From: Isoetes taiwanensis
Lineage: Eukaryota; Streptophyta; Lycopodiopsida; Isoetales; Isoetaceae
DNA length: 64,000 nt
Assembly (NCBI GenBank): GCA_021234155.1
Contig: JAJEKV010000001.1
Coordinates: 25,285,189 to 25,349,188, forward strand
Direction of reading: 5' to 3'
The translations under genes and the position numbers were made by a program. Position 1 is the stretch's first letter. Each line of letters starts with the position of its first letter. Positions 44,771 to 55,618 of the stretch are shown piece after piece. The notes under the pieces were generated by a model that was given only the letters and a program-made list of their open reading frames with translations, was not told where the DNA came from and made no database searches.

Positions 44771-45179
44771 TGCATCTACTGCCTCAACACCCCAGGTGCC
44801 CCAGCTGCGCCTGGACTATGACTGTGCAGGGACCTATGCCCAGCTGCTTGAGCATGACCTGGCGGGACTGCTGCAACTCCTCACACTTCAACAACAATCT
44901 GTTCATTGACTCCACCCGCTCGACCGCCGCCGAGATGCTTTGGAAGAGGTCGCCACTTTAACCTCGAGCCGCCACCTTCCCCGCAAGAAGATGGTTCGAT
45001 GATGAGTGTTGGGAGCTCAAGTGCGAACTCCGGCAAGTCACGGATCCCACCTCCCGCCCACAGGCGATCAGTCAATACTGCTCCTTCCTCAAGAACAAGA
45101 AAGCCAGATACCTCGCAAAGCATCAGCAACAGATGTTTGGTCTCCTGGATCGCCCCAGGACATTCTGAAGAAGGGTCTT

Positions 45180-46420
45180 GAGCAAGACTGCACAGCCCAC
45201 ATGGAACATCACCTCAGAGCAATGGGTACAGTACTTGCAACAGCTTTACGACCCGCTCGGGGGCCGGACACCAGTCCCTCCACAAATAGGCATGGCTCTG
45301 GTCATCACAGAGGGGGATGTCATCATGGGCCTACAACGTCTAACTAATGGGAAGGCAGCAGATTTAGATGGCATGCAGGCGGAACTTCTGAAATGGGCTG
45401 GGCCTCCACTAGTGCCTGTCCTCATGGCATTATTCAATAAAACATTGCAAGAAGGCTTCCCTCCATAGTGGACCACTAGTAGAGTTGTGCCCATATACAA
45501 GGCAGGGGACCCTCAATGCCCGGCCAACTATCGCACTATTATGGTCCTCTCTCTTTGCAAAACCTGCTATGGCATCCTTGAGCAAATGGGCCGACAATAT
45601 GGGCAGAGGAGGCGATGTGCGAAGCTCACACAAAGTGTGCTTTCGCCCGTGCATTCCACCATTGATCATATCTTCACTCAAGACATCGATTGAGGATAGC
45701 AGAATCACCGACAAAACTCGCATCGCTGTTGCGGATTTTGCAAAAGCTTTTGACACGCTGCTACCGACAAAGTTATGAGACAGATCAAGGGCAGCCGGGG
45801 ACCCCATTGACTTGCGTAATGCATTATACAAAGGCGCGTGGCATGCTCAGCCGTATCACATCGCCGTGACAACCGATAATCGTAGTATTGAGGCCGGTTG
45901 CCCCCTCTCCCCCACACTCTTTGGCCTATACATTGACCAGCTGGAAGATTGGCTCTCTGAATATGGAGGTGCGGGTGCTCATCTCATGCATCACACAATC
46001 CAGCAACTCATATATGCTGACGATGTCAACCTCTCGCCTATACTCCAGAGGACATGCAACGTCACCTGGATACTCTTGACACTTTTTGCCGATTCACTGG
46101 CATGTGAGTTAACTTGGCCAAAACTAGATGTCGCTAGCTTCATCATCCCGCCGCCCAAGGCTTCCCTCATTCACTTACCGTGGACAAGATGTAGAGGTGG
46201 CCTCGACCTACAAGTACTTGGGGATCGAAGTTCTTCGCTACCACCCACCGGGATGCCGCCATCGTTGCGGGTCACGCCGGGTTGAAAAGCACTATATGCC
46301 ATGCGTAACAACAGCCCACAAGGCAGAAGTTGTATGCCCGGGGCCACCGCCACACTTGTTTCGGGCCTTGGTCGAGCCGGTCCTCTTGTATGGAGCTGAA
46401 GTGTGGGGTCCAGTGATATT
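45180..46420 (+). pseudogene. LINE reverse transcriptase domain, broken
   Basis: Reads GDVIMGLQRLTNGKAADLDG then MQAELLKWAGPPLV (45315-45410), a TAG at 45466-45468, PIYKAGDPQCPANYRTIMVL (45492-45550), VADFAKAFDTLLP (45730-45770), GCPLSPTLFGLYIDQLEDWL (45898-45955), QLIYADDVNL (46006-46035) and a thumb with YLGIEVL. All seven-motif landmarks are in order across frames, with at least four frame breaks. Confidence 0.85.
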
Positions 46421-47233
46421 CCTCAACGCCCGAATGACCTCGAAAGGTGCGTAAAGCCTTCTTGGCACGAGCCCTTGGGGTGAAGTCCACAATTCCATAC
46501 CGCATCCTACCTGTGAGGCGTGTTTTCTACCCCTTCAATGGGTCGCATTGGAATGCCATATCATTTACTTCCGTAAGGTGGTCGCTATGGGTGATACACG
46601 CTTGCCTAACCTTGCTTTGGCCATGGCGATGGGTCCCTCGACGCTCCAAAGCCCGGGCTGGAAAGACAAGCAAGCTCGCTGGTTCTCATGTCGGGTGTAC
46701 AGCAAACAAATGCGCATATGTAAGGCAAAGAAAGATCACAAGGCACTTAAGCCGCAATTTAGATGCTACTTTCCTTCGCAGAACTCGATGCGATGTTCGA
46801 CGACGCTAAGTTAAGCGGGCACACTATCAGAAGAAGTCAATCCTAGGCTCACGAGAGGCCCACACAAAGAATACACCCATTTGCCCATGAAGAAGCGCCA
46901 GACTTATAGCTTCCATTCGCGACGGTGCACATCGCCTTCGCGATTGAGACATGACGCTGGGTTCGGGAAACACGGAAGAAAGGTTTTGCTGTTGCCACCG
47001 TGGCGCCATTGAGGATGAATGTCATGCCCTCCGTGATTTGCCCGCTTGCCCATATCCGAGCTGTGATGTTCGATTACTAGTGCCCGCCAACTGCTGTATG
47101 AGTTATTGAATACGTGACGGTGGGTTTGTTGGGGTCATACCTCCGTAAGGTTATGGATGCACGGACTTAGTTAGGTCCTCCTCCGACAAGATTGAACCGT
47201 CCCTATACAATTGTACAACAGTACAAAGATACT

Positions 47234-47292
47234 TATTATCGCTAAGTTTTTCCTCAAAACCCTTTGGGGCCGGTTAATCCTCGCTAGTAATA
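47234..47292 (+). repeat. Conserved 3' UTR hairpin of the LINE family, copy e
   Basis: Arms TATTATCGC and GCTAGTAATA flank the core TTTTTCCTCAAAACCC...GGTTAATCC. It lies about 60 bp before the 3' end of the full LINE, so the hairpin belongs to the LINE itself and not only to short copies. Confidence 0.6.
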
Positions 47293-47744
47293 CGCTTTGT
47301 CGCTTCTTTTTGTTTGGGTCCCATAGGCCAACCTGGCCTCTCGTGGACGCTAAAAAATCTATTCTATTCTATTCTGTGCTTCTACTTCGTAACCTGACAC
47401 TAACTGAAAACTATAAGTTAAAATTTTATATCTTTTCTTTAATAAGTCTCTTAACAAAACTCCGCTTTGTGAAATTCAAGTAGTTCAAAGAAAATTTACT
47501 TATTTTGCAATTAAAAGATGTGCAAATGTCCACTTGTCCCTTTCTAGCTCCTTCTTGCTTGCCCCTCTCTCACTTCCACTCTTCTATCTTGCTTCTATAA
47601 CTACAACCTTGATATGTATATTCCAGCTTCCATATCTACACTCAAGCTATGTTCGTAGATGGAAAAGACTTTTCACAACTCCAACTGCCACAACCATAGG
47701 CAGGCTTTGCCTAAACCCTAAATCCTAAGCCCTATCCCATTTGT

Positions 47745-47905
47745 TTCCATCAGTCGTTTTCGTGCTCCTCCTTATTGATCTGTCCATATTTCATATTTTG
47801 GCATTTTCTTGGTTCTTCTTGCCATCCTTATGCCTCCATTAGATGGTTTTGTGGCTTTTCTGCTGATATACCATAATGCCTTTTGAATGCTTATCATGAG
47901 TTTTT
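47745..47905 (+). repeat. Dispersed repeat, copy 2
   Basis: Partner of 36865-37055, same orientation, about 10.9 kb away. Confidence 0.7.
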
Positions 47906-47974
47906 GCTCTTATCTTGTCTTTAATACGTTTCGGTATTCTTGCTTTCAATAGAGCAAAATAGTTGAGTTGAAGT

Positions 47975-48145
47975 CCTTTAAGACTCTTTTAGCATCGGTG
48001 AGGCCTTCTTACTTTCGAAAGAGTAAGTTTATGCCTCTATGGCAATATTGCTCACCAAAGACATCATTAAGGCCTTTTTACTTTCAAGAGAGTAAGGTTT
48101 ATGCTTCTATTATATTGGAATTGGCCACATTGCTCATCACAAAAC
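47975..48145. repeat. Imperfect tandem duplication, about 80-bp unit
   Basis: GAGGCCTTCTTACTTTCGAA (47999) and AAGGCCTTTTTACTTTCAAG (48069) start two copies that both continue to GAGTAAG-TTTATGC-TCTAT and a TTGCTCA word. Confidence 0.65.
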
Positions 48146-48399
48146 ATCAGCGACACTCCAATAAGAGGTAAACAAGTTTTAACTTCAATTAGAGACAGAA
48201 AATAGGTCAATTTTGTTGCTTTTAGTATAATTTGATTATGGAACTATATCATGACAATTGAGTTTAAGCATATACATTGATTATGAGTGACATGTCCTCT
48301 TACTTTCAATGGATGCATGTGGGACTCTAGGAAGAGGAGAACATGATTGTCTATATGTTATGAGAATTTGAATATTGACACACCATATTTCTCTATCGA

Positions 48400-49349
48400 T
48401 CTAGTTGGGTTTGAAATAATCTTCCACTTTGCGCCTCAGTTCATCCATTAACTCAATGGCGTTGAGGTTAGCAGAATCTTGACAGTTGCACATAGTATGA
48501 TTCTGTCCAATTAGTGACGTGGCAAATCTTTCAAACAAAATTCGGATTGTCCCGATGGGACAGACCTATTTGGCAAAAGGTTGCTAGTACTCTGCCATTG
48601 GTTGCTCTAAGGGCTATTGAAGGTCGCATGTGTATTTTCCACCAGTGTGTTCATGAGCACAGTGCTTGTGAACTCTATGTATAGGTCGCTTTGTCAATTG
48701 TGATATCCTTCCGCCATCTACCAAGTGGTCCTTTCAACTCCCACCTCCTAGTTGGAGACGTATGTGGACTTGGGCTTGGGATAAACTACTTCATCCTAAG
48801 GTGGATGTGCTTTGGTGGCAGATTCTTCACAGATGCCCTCATGTGAATGTCGAGTGTCGCGATTCTCGCCTAATCGTGGTAAGCAAAGGGACTAGACTAT
48901 TAAGTATTGTTTCTTTTATGTGATCATCTCTAGCCTGCTTTGGCCTTGGTCGCTTTCTTTTTCATGCGACATTGACAAGTCAGCAAGTGCTCTTGGCTAT
49001 TTATCCGGATGCTTGGAATAAGTTGCAGAGCCAAGCATTTCATTTAGCATCAGGATGGTTGTTGTGGTCCATCTGGAAGCGCAGGAGATTGTGTGTCTTT
49101 CAGGGTTTGGATATTCCTCCTACAGTTGTGCTCCAGGACACACAAGCTAGAATTGCTAAGGCCTACCATTGCTTTTCACTTGCTCCCCGCCAAGCGACAG
49201 CTTGATATTTGAGTTCCATTTGAGTGTTGTCTTATGCATAGGTCGGTGGTTCTACCAAAGGGATCATGATTATCCTCTCGAGATTTTATTCCCGCCTGCA
49301 TTTGTATATCCGGCTTTTGTCTTGAGTTTCAATAAAGTTTGCCGTCCAT

Positions 49350-49380
<31 letters not shown>
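48400..49380 (+). mobile_element. 5'-truncated L1-type LINE with poly(A) tail
   Basis: In broken plus frames: WRRMWTWAWDKLLHPKVDVL then WWQILHRCPHVN (48750-48850), which is the zf-RVT start of plant L1s ('...K..FLW..L...LPT'). At 48972-49205 comes FHLASGWLLWSIWKRRRLCV, the downstream 'WSIWK.RN...F' block. It ends CAATAAAGTTTGCCGTCCAT-C followed by A30 (49351-49380). The 3' end resembles those at 26.94 kb and of the SINE copies. Confidence 0.7.
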
Positions 49381-49384
<4 letters not shown>

Positions 49385-50600
49385 GAATACATGCTTAAAA
49401 TTATGTATTAGATAATTCACCCGGGGAGGGGGGGGGGGGGAGAGAGAAATCTGCCCCTAGAAAGTGTTGAGGCAAACCATGCCGCATTTAAGTGGCGCCC
49501 TGCATAATGAAGCTACAATGTCGCTAAGTCCGGCGGGCGCTAAACCGAGACATTTTCTCGGGCGCGTAATTTTGACCCCGTGGAATTCTCAAACGTAATG
49601 AATGCTTGGATGAATTAGGATGTAATGTGGTAAGTCGCAACTTCTGCTGCTCGAATTTGGCCGAAGAAGGGTTGGTTTTGGATTCGGTTTTGGAGTTTAT
49701 GGCTCCAACTATGGCCCTGTTAAAAGCCAACACCTAAAACTCGACTTGTGAAGTGGGCTATAGCAATACCTCGCCGCACAACAACACGTCTATGGCCAGT
49801 TAAAATGCAGCTTTGCAGATCATTCTGGCAAACCCTATTAAAATGCGACTTTGCAGATCATTCTGGCAGCCACGAACCTTAAGATTCGGCAAGTTCTAGA
49901 ACCCTAAGCTCCGACACGTTCTGACAGCTCTAGCAAGCTCTTGAATCTGAATCTTCTTTCTAGTTCGAATAAAGCGGTGCTAGAATGATCAGGCATGGCG
50001 ACGCCGGTCAATGAAATTACGCTTTTTAAAATAGCCATAATTTAACAATAATTCGCACCGAGCGTTCATTACATTGACACATGCTTTGTAGCGGAAGTTC
50101 TATTAATGAATGCAAATGTGTGTTTCTTCTATTGCTTTAGCTACTAGAAGTAACATACTATGTCCATATTATAGATAGATTGATAGATATTTTAGGCCAT
50201 GCCACATCCGGCAACGCCTATGAGGACATATGACGGACCCAAATGATTTGGACACAAGATCTATTAATTACTAACCCAAAAATATTCTTTCTTGTCACAT
50301 TTTATGCTGAAAAATGTAAGGCCATATCATGATTCATAAAGCCTACTAAAAAACACTCAATGATACAATGCATGATGCTGATTTTGAATAATGGGATGAC
50401 TTAGCTATACAAATTGCATAGAACAAGGATATTCTTTCTTGTCATATTTTATGCCGAAGAATGTAAGGCCATATCACGATTCATAAAACCTACTAAAGAA
50501 CACTCAATGTAATGGGATGAGCATAGAATAGGAATGCCCGTTTCTAAAGGAAAGGACCAAGTATAGCTTCTCAATTGAGACAAAATAAAGAGGCAAAAGA
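49381..50600. other. No gene seen; two small duplications
   Basis: G-rich GGGGAGG then G12 at 49421-49440. A 44-bp tandem doublet with CTTTGCAGATCATTCTGGCA is at 49809-49869. A ~90-bp doublet (ATTCTTTCTTGTCA-ATTTTATG, GTAAGGCCATATCA-GATTCATAAA) is at 50283-50365 and 50429-50512. No coding sequence. Confidence 0.55.
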
Positions 50601-51108
50601 AAGAATATGTTATTTAGGGAGTATCAGCGACGTGCATATAGTAGAAGGCAGGACATTTTTTATGGTTGGACCAAGAACCCAAAAATAGGATTTTCTATTA
50701 CTGGGCTCACATGGAGTGCAGAAGCAAGATTCTTATTTGCAGACAGTTTCTGTATGGAACTCGTGGTGCTCCTCAGCTCATTTTGCTCTTAGCAGACTCC
50801 ACTTTTCTGCCATCTATTTCTCCCTCAGGTTCATCCTCTACATGCACATACTCCAAACTCTCCAGCTGATTTTTCCTCATCATCAATCACAGAATCTGGT
50901 TGCTTCCTATCAACAAATCCAACAGATGTAGGCTGGCCAGATCCAAGAGGAAGCTCCCTTCTTTGCCTATGGGAACATACTTCCCTTCAACGAATCCCTT
51001 TATCGTTCAAAACACTCACAAATCTATATGTTACCTGCAAGCACAAATATTCATCCTTAGTATTGCCTTTACTTGCAAACATTACTCAACAACATGGCAA
51101 AGTGGCGT

Positions 51109-53322
51109 TCAAAATTCATCCTCTACCTCTGGTTTGGCTTTGTCTTTTGTCCCCACTGCATTGGAAATCGCAGCCAGTTTTCCTTCCAGCAACTTGGATT
51201 TCAGATCTTCCTGAGCCAGAGGACTAAACTGCTTATCCAGCGAGCTTGGTGGCGGCTAACCAAGCTAGCACAATCACCAAGAGTATGCCACCAAGGTAGG
51301 GTGTGGAATTAGCAAGTGAGCCAAAGGTCAAAATCAGCACTTGCTGGATCAGTGCACCTCCAGATTTTCCAAGGGGGTTGCAAACAACATCAATTGCAGC
51401 CTTCCCTTTCACCTGCAAGATTGATTCAAAAATACAAAATGAATTTTAGAACAGGAAATATTTAGGGACTAAACTACTATCATCAAGGATGGTTTAAGTA
51501 TATAAAGAAACAAAAGGAATCAAAAGAAAAAATGTGACTGACCTTAGTGTCTTCATCCAAGGGAATATATGCCATCTCTTTGCATGGATCAAACAAACTA
51601 TATTTGGCACTTTTGCTGAAGATGTTTTGCAAAGCCCCTACATAGACAGCTGCTAGAAGTGGAGTAAGGCCGACGCTTCCAAGAAAAGGAGTCAGAGGAC
51701 CACTGAATAACACTAACGCAAAGAAGGCAACTCCAGTTATGAGCAACACAGTTGGAGTAATGGTGGCAGCCACACCCCATCCATACTTTCTGAATATAAC
51801 GCGACTCAAGAGCATCATTGTGAAGGTTGCAATCCCAGTGTATGTTGAGAAATCTCCCATAAATGCAGAGTACTCATTTGGGCTTGGAAACTGCTCCACA
51901 AACATATAACCTTTACTATTTTACAACATGACCGATAGAAAAAATTCTGAACAATACTTACTTGAGCTTTTAGTTTTCCTTTCCATGTCACCTCTACCAG
52001 ATTAATGCTTATGCCATATGCCACCACCAGAGTAGCCAGGTCTCTGATATATCTTGAGCTCAATAAAAATTTCGCACTTTCCACCATAGTTAGCTTGGGC
52101 TTATCCTTCTGTAGAATTCCCACATATTTCATCAAAAATATACAGAAGTTCGTCATCACCAGAGATTAAGCGATGGGAAAAAAAAATCCAATTTCATTCG
52201 GTAACTTACCTTCTTTCTAGCTTCAACTTTGGGTAGAGAGGGATCGTTGAGGACAAACTTGTTCACCGACCAATAAATACCACAGATTACCAGACCTAGC
52301 ATTACCACCAGCCCCATCATTCCTTTTAGAGACATGGCCCATCCGTCTACACCAGGACCCAACTGGGCTCTAAGTCGTGAAAAATATTTCACTGTTCTAC
52401 CAGAGAAGACCAGAGCAATATTGGCCCCCAATCCAAACACAGGGTAAAATTGTTTTGCTTCATCAACAGTGCTAATCTGTGGAAAAATTCTTCAGAAATT
52501 AAAAAATCTTTCTAAATATCCAGATAGTCAATTCTACTACTTACCTGATTTGCAAAACCCCAGAAAAGAACGGACACCACAACACTGCCTCAAAGCTCTG
52601 CCATTACATAGATGCGAAAGACCAGATCCGAAGAATGGCTATGGGACCTAAAAATCGAGGACCCAAAGTCTGTAATAATGAATCTGCTAGGGCAATGGGA
52701 CGTAACACATCCCCCAATGGGTACAATAAAAAGGCAAATGCGCCGAAGAAGCCAATGAAAGGAAATGCGCATCCATAAAAGAGTGCCTCCTTGGATAAAA
52801 CATTAGACAGCTTGGTATAAATGACTATAAATCCGATCGCCATAGGAAGATTTACCCAAGTTTTGAGAAATGGAATAATTTCTGCAGAGCTTCCCTTTGC
52901 TGTAGTTAAAGAGAATGCAGAAAAACATAAGCCCAAGCGGTATGACTTTCTTTAGTGTAATTGCATCAATTCCAAGAATTTGCTTTGCCGGCACTGAAGG
53001 AATTGATTCAAATCCTTCCTGCCGATGCCGCAGAAGCGGCTTGAGCATGAACCTGTAACCTTCGATTCTTGAAACTACAGTTTAGTGGCAGATTCGGCAA
53101 TTGAGGAGCGTGTAGCCATGTCTGAGCTGGTTTTTGCACCAGCTGAGCTCTGAGACTAAACCCAAGAGAATCCGAGAAGCCAAAATTTTTTCTCGACCTA
53201 AGCTTAAGAGTTCTTAGATCCGAAGCCCAACCAGGCTGCCATAACCTTTTTTCTTGGCGGCCCCAAAGAGGATCGGCCAAGGCAGCCTGTTGGGCTACCG
53301 GAGCCAGGGCAACGGGCGCCAT
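51109..53322 (-). pseudogene. Plastidic ATP/ADP translocase (NTT type), five exons, with frame lesions
   Basis: NTT proteins exchange cytosolic ATP for stromal ADP across the plastid inner envelope (12 membrane helices). Exons on minus: 53322-52545, 52476-52210, 52108-51962, 51890-51543 and 51412-51109, all with GT-AG ends. The ATG at 53322 opens a basic, Ala/Ser/Arg-rich transit-peptide-like N-terminus. Then KKVIPLGLMFFCILFNY, AKGSSAEIIPFLKTWVNLPM, GPRFLGPIAILRIWSF, FYPVFGLGANIALVFSGRTV, FPSPNEYSAFMGDFST and KSAKYSLFDPCKEMAYIPL follow the family closely. Lesions: an extra base near 53007; a 38-bp loss near 52905 removing the TILRDTKDVLVV segment; about 4 bp lost near 52610; TGG to TGA at about 52590; and an extra base near 51242 before the real C-terminus (DKQFSPLAQEDLKSK...EDEF). 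Intact splicing suggests recent decay or sequence errors. Confidence 0.85.
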
Positions 53323-53700
53323 CGTAGGATCTAAAGAAACGAGAAATCAAGTATACGAAACAGCGCCTACAAGCTTAGCAACCACCAGCCCTGCACATGC
53401 ACCATGAGTACTGCCATGAAGGCTAAAAACATTCGCCCAGATCACGAATTCAACCCCACAAAAAATAAATTCCAATCGGAAGCTCCCACAGCTTGTGAGC
53501 TATGGCGGCCTGGCCCCTGTGATGGGCGCCGGACTACGGTGTAAAGCTTGTCCTTTGTTGCCCTTTTGGCGCCGAAGCTGAGGCTGGGCTTTGGCTTGGA
53601 TCCGAAGCAGCGGTTTTGGCGCCCTGTAGCAGTTTGGGTTCTGGTTCGGGGCCTGCCGAGGCTGCAAATGCCCTCGCCAAGTGTATACTGAATACTACAT
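53323..53700 (-). promoter_or_regulatory. 5' flank of the NTT gene
   Basis: GC-richer DNA upstream of the ATG, as expected for a 5' UTR and core promoter. No TATA box can be placed with confidence. Confidence 0.3.
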
Positions 53701-53985
53701 TCCTATTGGTCCACGTCTTCTAGACTAATTTTGGTGCCTTGCGCCTGAATAGAAAACAATAATGGCGCTAAAAAATAGCGGTAGGACTCGGCTTTTTTTA
53801 CTAAGCCCAAACATAGAATAAGTGTGTCCATGGTTCACGTTTCTTATTATTTCATACTTTTGAGTGAGTTTCCACTGGTCCATGGTCCAATGACATAACA
53901 TAATACATTTCATCGTATAGCCCGATTGGGCTCCGTGGACGTTAAAAGTCTCTTCCTTCCTTCCTTCCTTCCTCTAATTTTCATG
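53700..53985 (+). repeat. LINE/SINE family 3' end with (TTCC)n tail
   Basis: GTATAGCCCGATTGGGCTCC then GTGGACGTTAAAA (53915-53947) is followed by TCTTCCTTCCTTCCTTCC. The last 35 bp match the ends at 5.37, 38.22 and 47.34 kb. The body upstream is not clearly homologous, so the insertion is short. Confidence 0.6.
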
Positions 53986-54860
53986 GCAAATGTTCCAAAT
54001 GCCCTTCAATAAGAATTGAGTTCATTTTTATCGTGCTCGGAGACAACAGCTTGGACTATCTCTAGATTCATGTTTGTGTCATCCTTGCACAAAGGCTATG
54101 CATGATAAGGCCTTTTGCCTAGCTAGCTCCCTAGGCCCTAAATAGCATGGTGAAGGTCATTCATATTTCCATGTTAATTATTGACTGGTTTATTATTGTT
54201 GTTACAAGATTCTCGAATGTTGAGAAATGCTCTATAATAGGCCACTCAGTCTTGGCTTGAGGCCTAAAACCTAGCAATCATTTGTTCCTTTTTTTGACAT
54301 TCAAGAACTTAATGGAACTAGGAGCTGTTTTGGCTGACCTTGTGGATGTTTGATTGTTTATAGTTTGATCTTTAAAGGTCTCATGTAGTGGTGGAAAGAC
54401 ATATGGGCAATTGGATTTTTACACTCATTTTCATTACGTATGATTATCTAGTGTAGCCCAACACATGTTGCTAGTGGGAGCACCTTAATAATTGACATGT
54501 AGCTTTCTTGTTTGCATTCATATATGATTTGGTTGTTACTCTTGTCCAAATGAATATCATAATTTAGGCAAAGCTTTATGCTTTTGCAACTTTGAAAAAA
54601 GCTAGGGATATTTTGAGCCTTATGCTTGCAACTTTGAGGAAAGTTGAAGTATTGTGAAAGTGCTAACTTTCTAATAATAGGGTTCACGTAGAACAATAAT
54701 GCACATGGAAAATGGTTCCTAGATATTAATTATTGATGTGACTATCTTGACGTTCAAAAAATGGCTTAGAGATATCATTTGTTAAAGACTAGTATAGAAT
54801 GTATAACTTTTAGGCCATCACAATGTAACTTTTAGGCCATCATATGGCAAATAACCCATG
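53986..54860. other. No gene seen
   Basis: AT-rich intergenic DNA. A 64-bp doublet of the type CTTTGGAAAAAAGC/ACTTTGAGGAAAG near 54590-54650 is the only structure noted. Confidence 0.35.
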
Positions 54861-54869
54861 CAGAACAAT

Positions 54870-55430
54870 TAGAGTTGTGGTTGGTCCCACCAGGCACACT
54901 TTTTCATAGTTTTGATGGAACCAGTTCTTTTGTACAGAAGGTCTGAGGACTGGTGATATCTCTTGTCACTTGGGAAGATTTGGAACGGGTCCATAAAGCC
55001 TTCCTTACTCAGGTTCTTGGAGTCAAGCCCATATCAAATTCTTCTCCAAAACACATGATTCCTGCCTCTGCAACGTGCCGCTTGGGAGCGCTACATATTA
55101 TACTGTCAGAGATGGTAAACATGGGAGCTCTCTGGCTTCCGAATCTAGCCTACATACTAGTCATGGGGATGTGTACAAGTACAGAATAATGAAGATCACA
55201 CTCACTTGATATCTCGATACATGCTTCCTTTGTAAGTTTTGGATATCAGTGCTTTGGAAAAGGTCAAAACAGCACATTCTCGAATAAGGGCTCACATGAA
55301 AACAGACAAAAGCTCCTGATTCATTCATCTCAGCAGTTTTTCTACAATGGTATAGAGTGGGTAGCTGCACATTGCAGGCTACCCAACCCAAAAAATGAAA
55401 AACGTAGGGAATATCTTGTTATAACACCTG
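54870..55430 (+). pseudogene. LINE C-terminal fragment, same family as 43.4-47.4 kb
   Basis: 54953-55189 reads LVTWEDLERVHKAFLTQVLG, then RLGALHIILSEMVNMGALWL and PNLAYILVMG. The fuller LINE has the matching words NDLERVRKAFLARALGVK, ECHIIYFRKVVAMGDTRLPN and LALAMAMG at 46.4-46.65 kb. The fragment is truncated on both sides and broken beyond 55189. Confidence 0.6.
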
Positions 55431-55474
55431 GACCCCAAATAAAATTGTGTGCTACAGATATTGGCTAGTGTACC

Positions 55475-55555
55475 TGCCGAGAGCTTATTGCCGGGATTAA
55501 AAACCCCTGCCCTTTCGGGTTTTCGAGGAAAAGCCCTAGCGATAAAATCTCGGCA
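55475..55555 (-). repeat. Family hairpin, copy d (longest stem)
   Basis: TGCCGAGAGCTTATTGC pairs with GCGATAAAATCTCGGCA (17 positions, 3 mismatches) around the core, seen on the minus strand as TTTTCCTCGAAAACCCGAAA then GGGGTTTTTAATCCC. The orientation is opposite to the LINE fragment just left of it. Right of it a 26-nt A tract (55596-55619) precedes the long direct repeat. Confidence 0.6.
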
Positions 55556-55618
55556 AGGGGCTTGGACAACACAAGGCTGCTAAACGTTCCCAAGCAAAAA
55601 AAAAAAAAAAAAAAAAAA

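Larger units (their letters stand above)
43440..47377 (+). mobile_element. Nearly full-length LINE (endonuclease + RT), GTGGACGCTAAAA 3' end
   Basis: A GC-richer block contains, in order, an AP-type endonuclease, a reverse transcriptase, a Cys/His tail (GAIEDECHALRDCP near 47010) and a 3' UTR with the family hairpin (47234-47292). It ends GGTCCCATAGGCC, TCGTGGACGCTAAAA and (TCTAT)n at 47352-47377. Many frameshifts and stops make it inactive. It is the best reference in this window for the minus-strand copies at 1.7-3.9 kb and the piece at 54.9 kb. The 5' boundary is uncertain: composition changes at about 43.44 kb, but no TSD was found. Confidence 0.8.

Noticed and set aside
50607-51312. Overlapping plus-strand frames downstream of the NTT gene
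   Set aside because: They overlap the NTT last exon and 3' UTR on the other strand and have no motif or codon structure.
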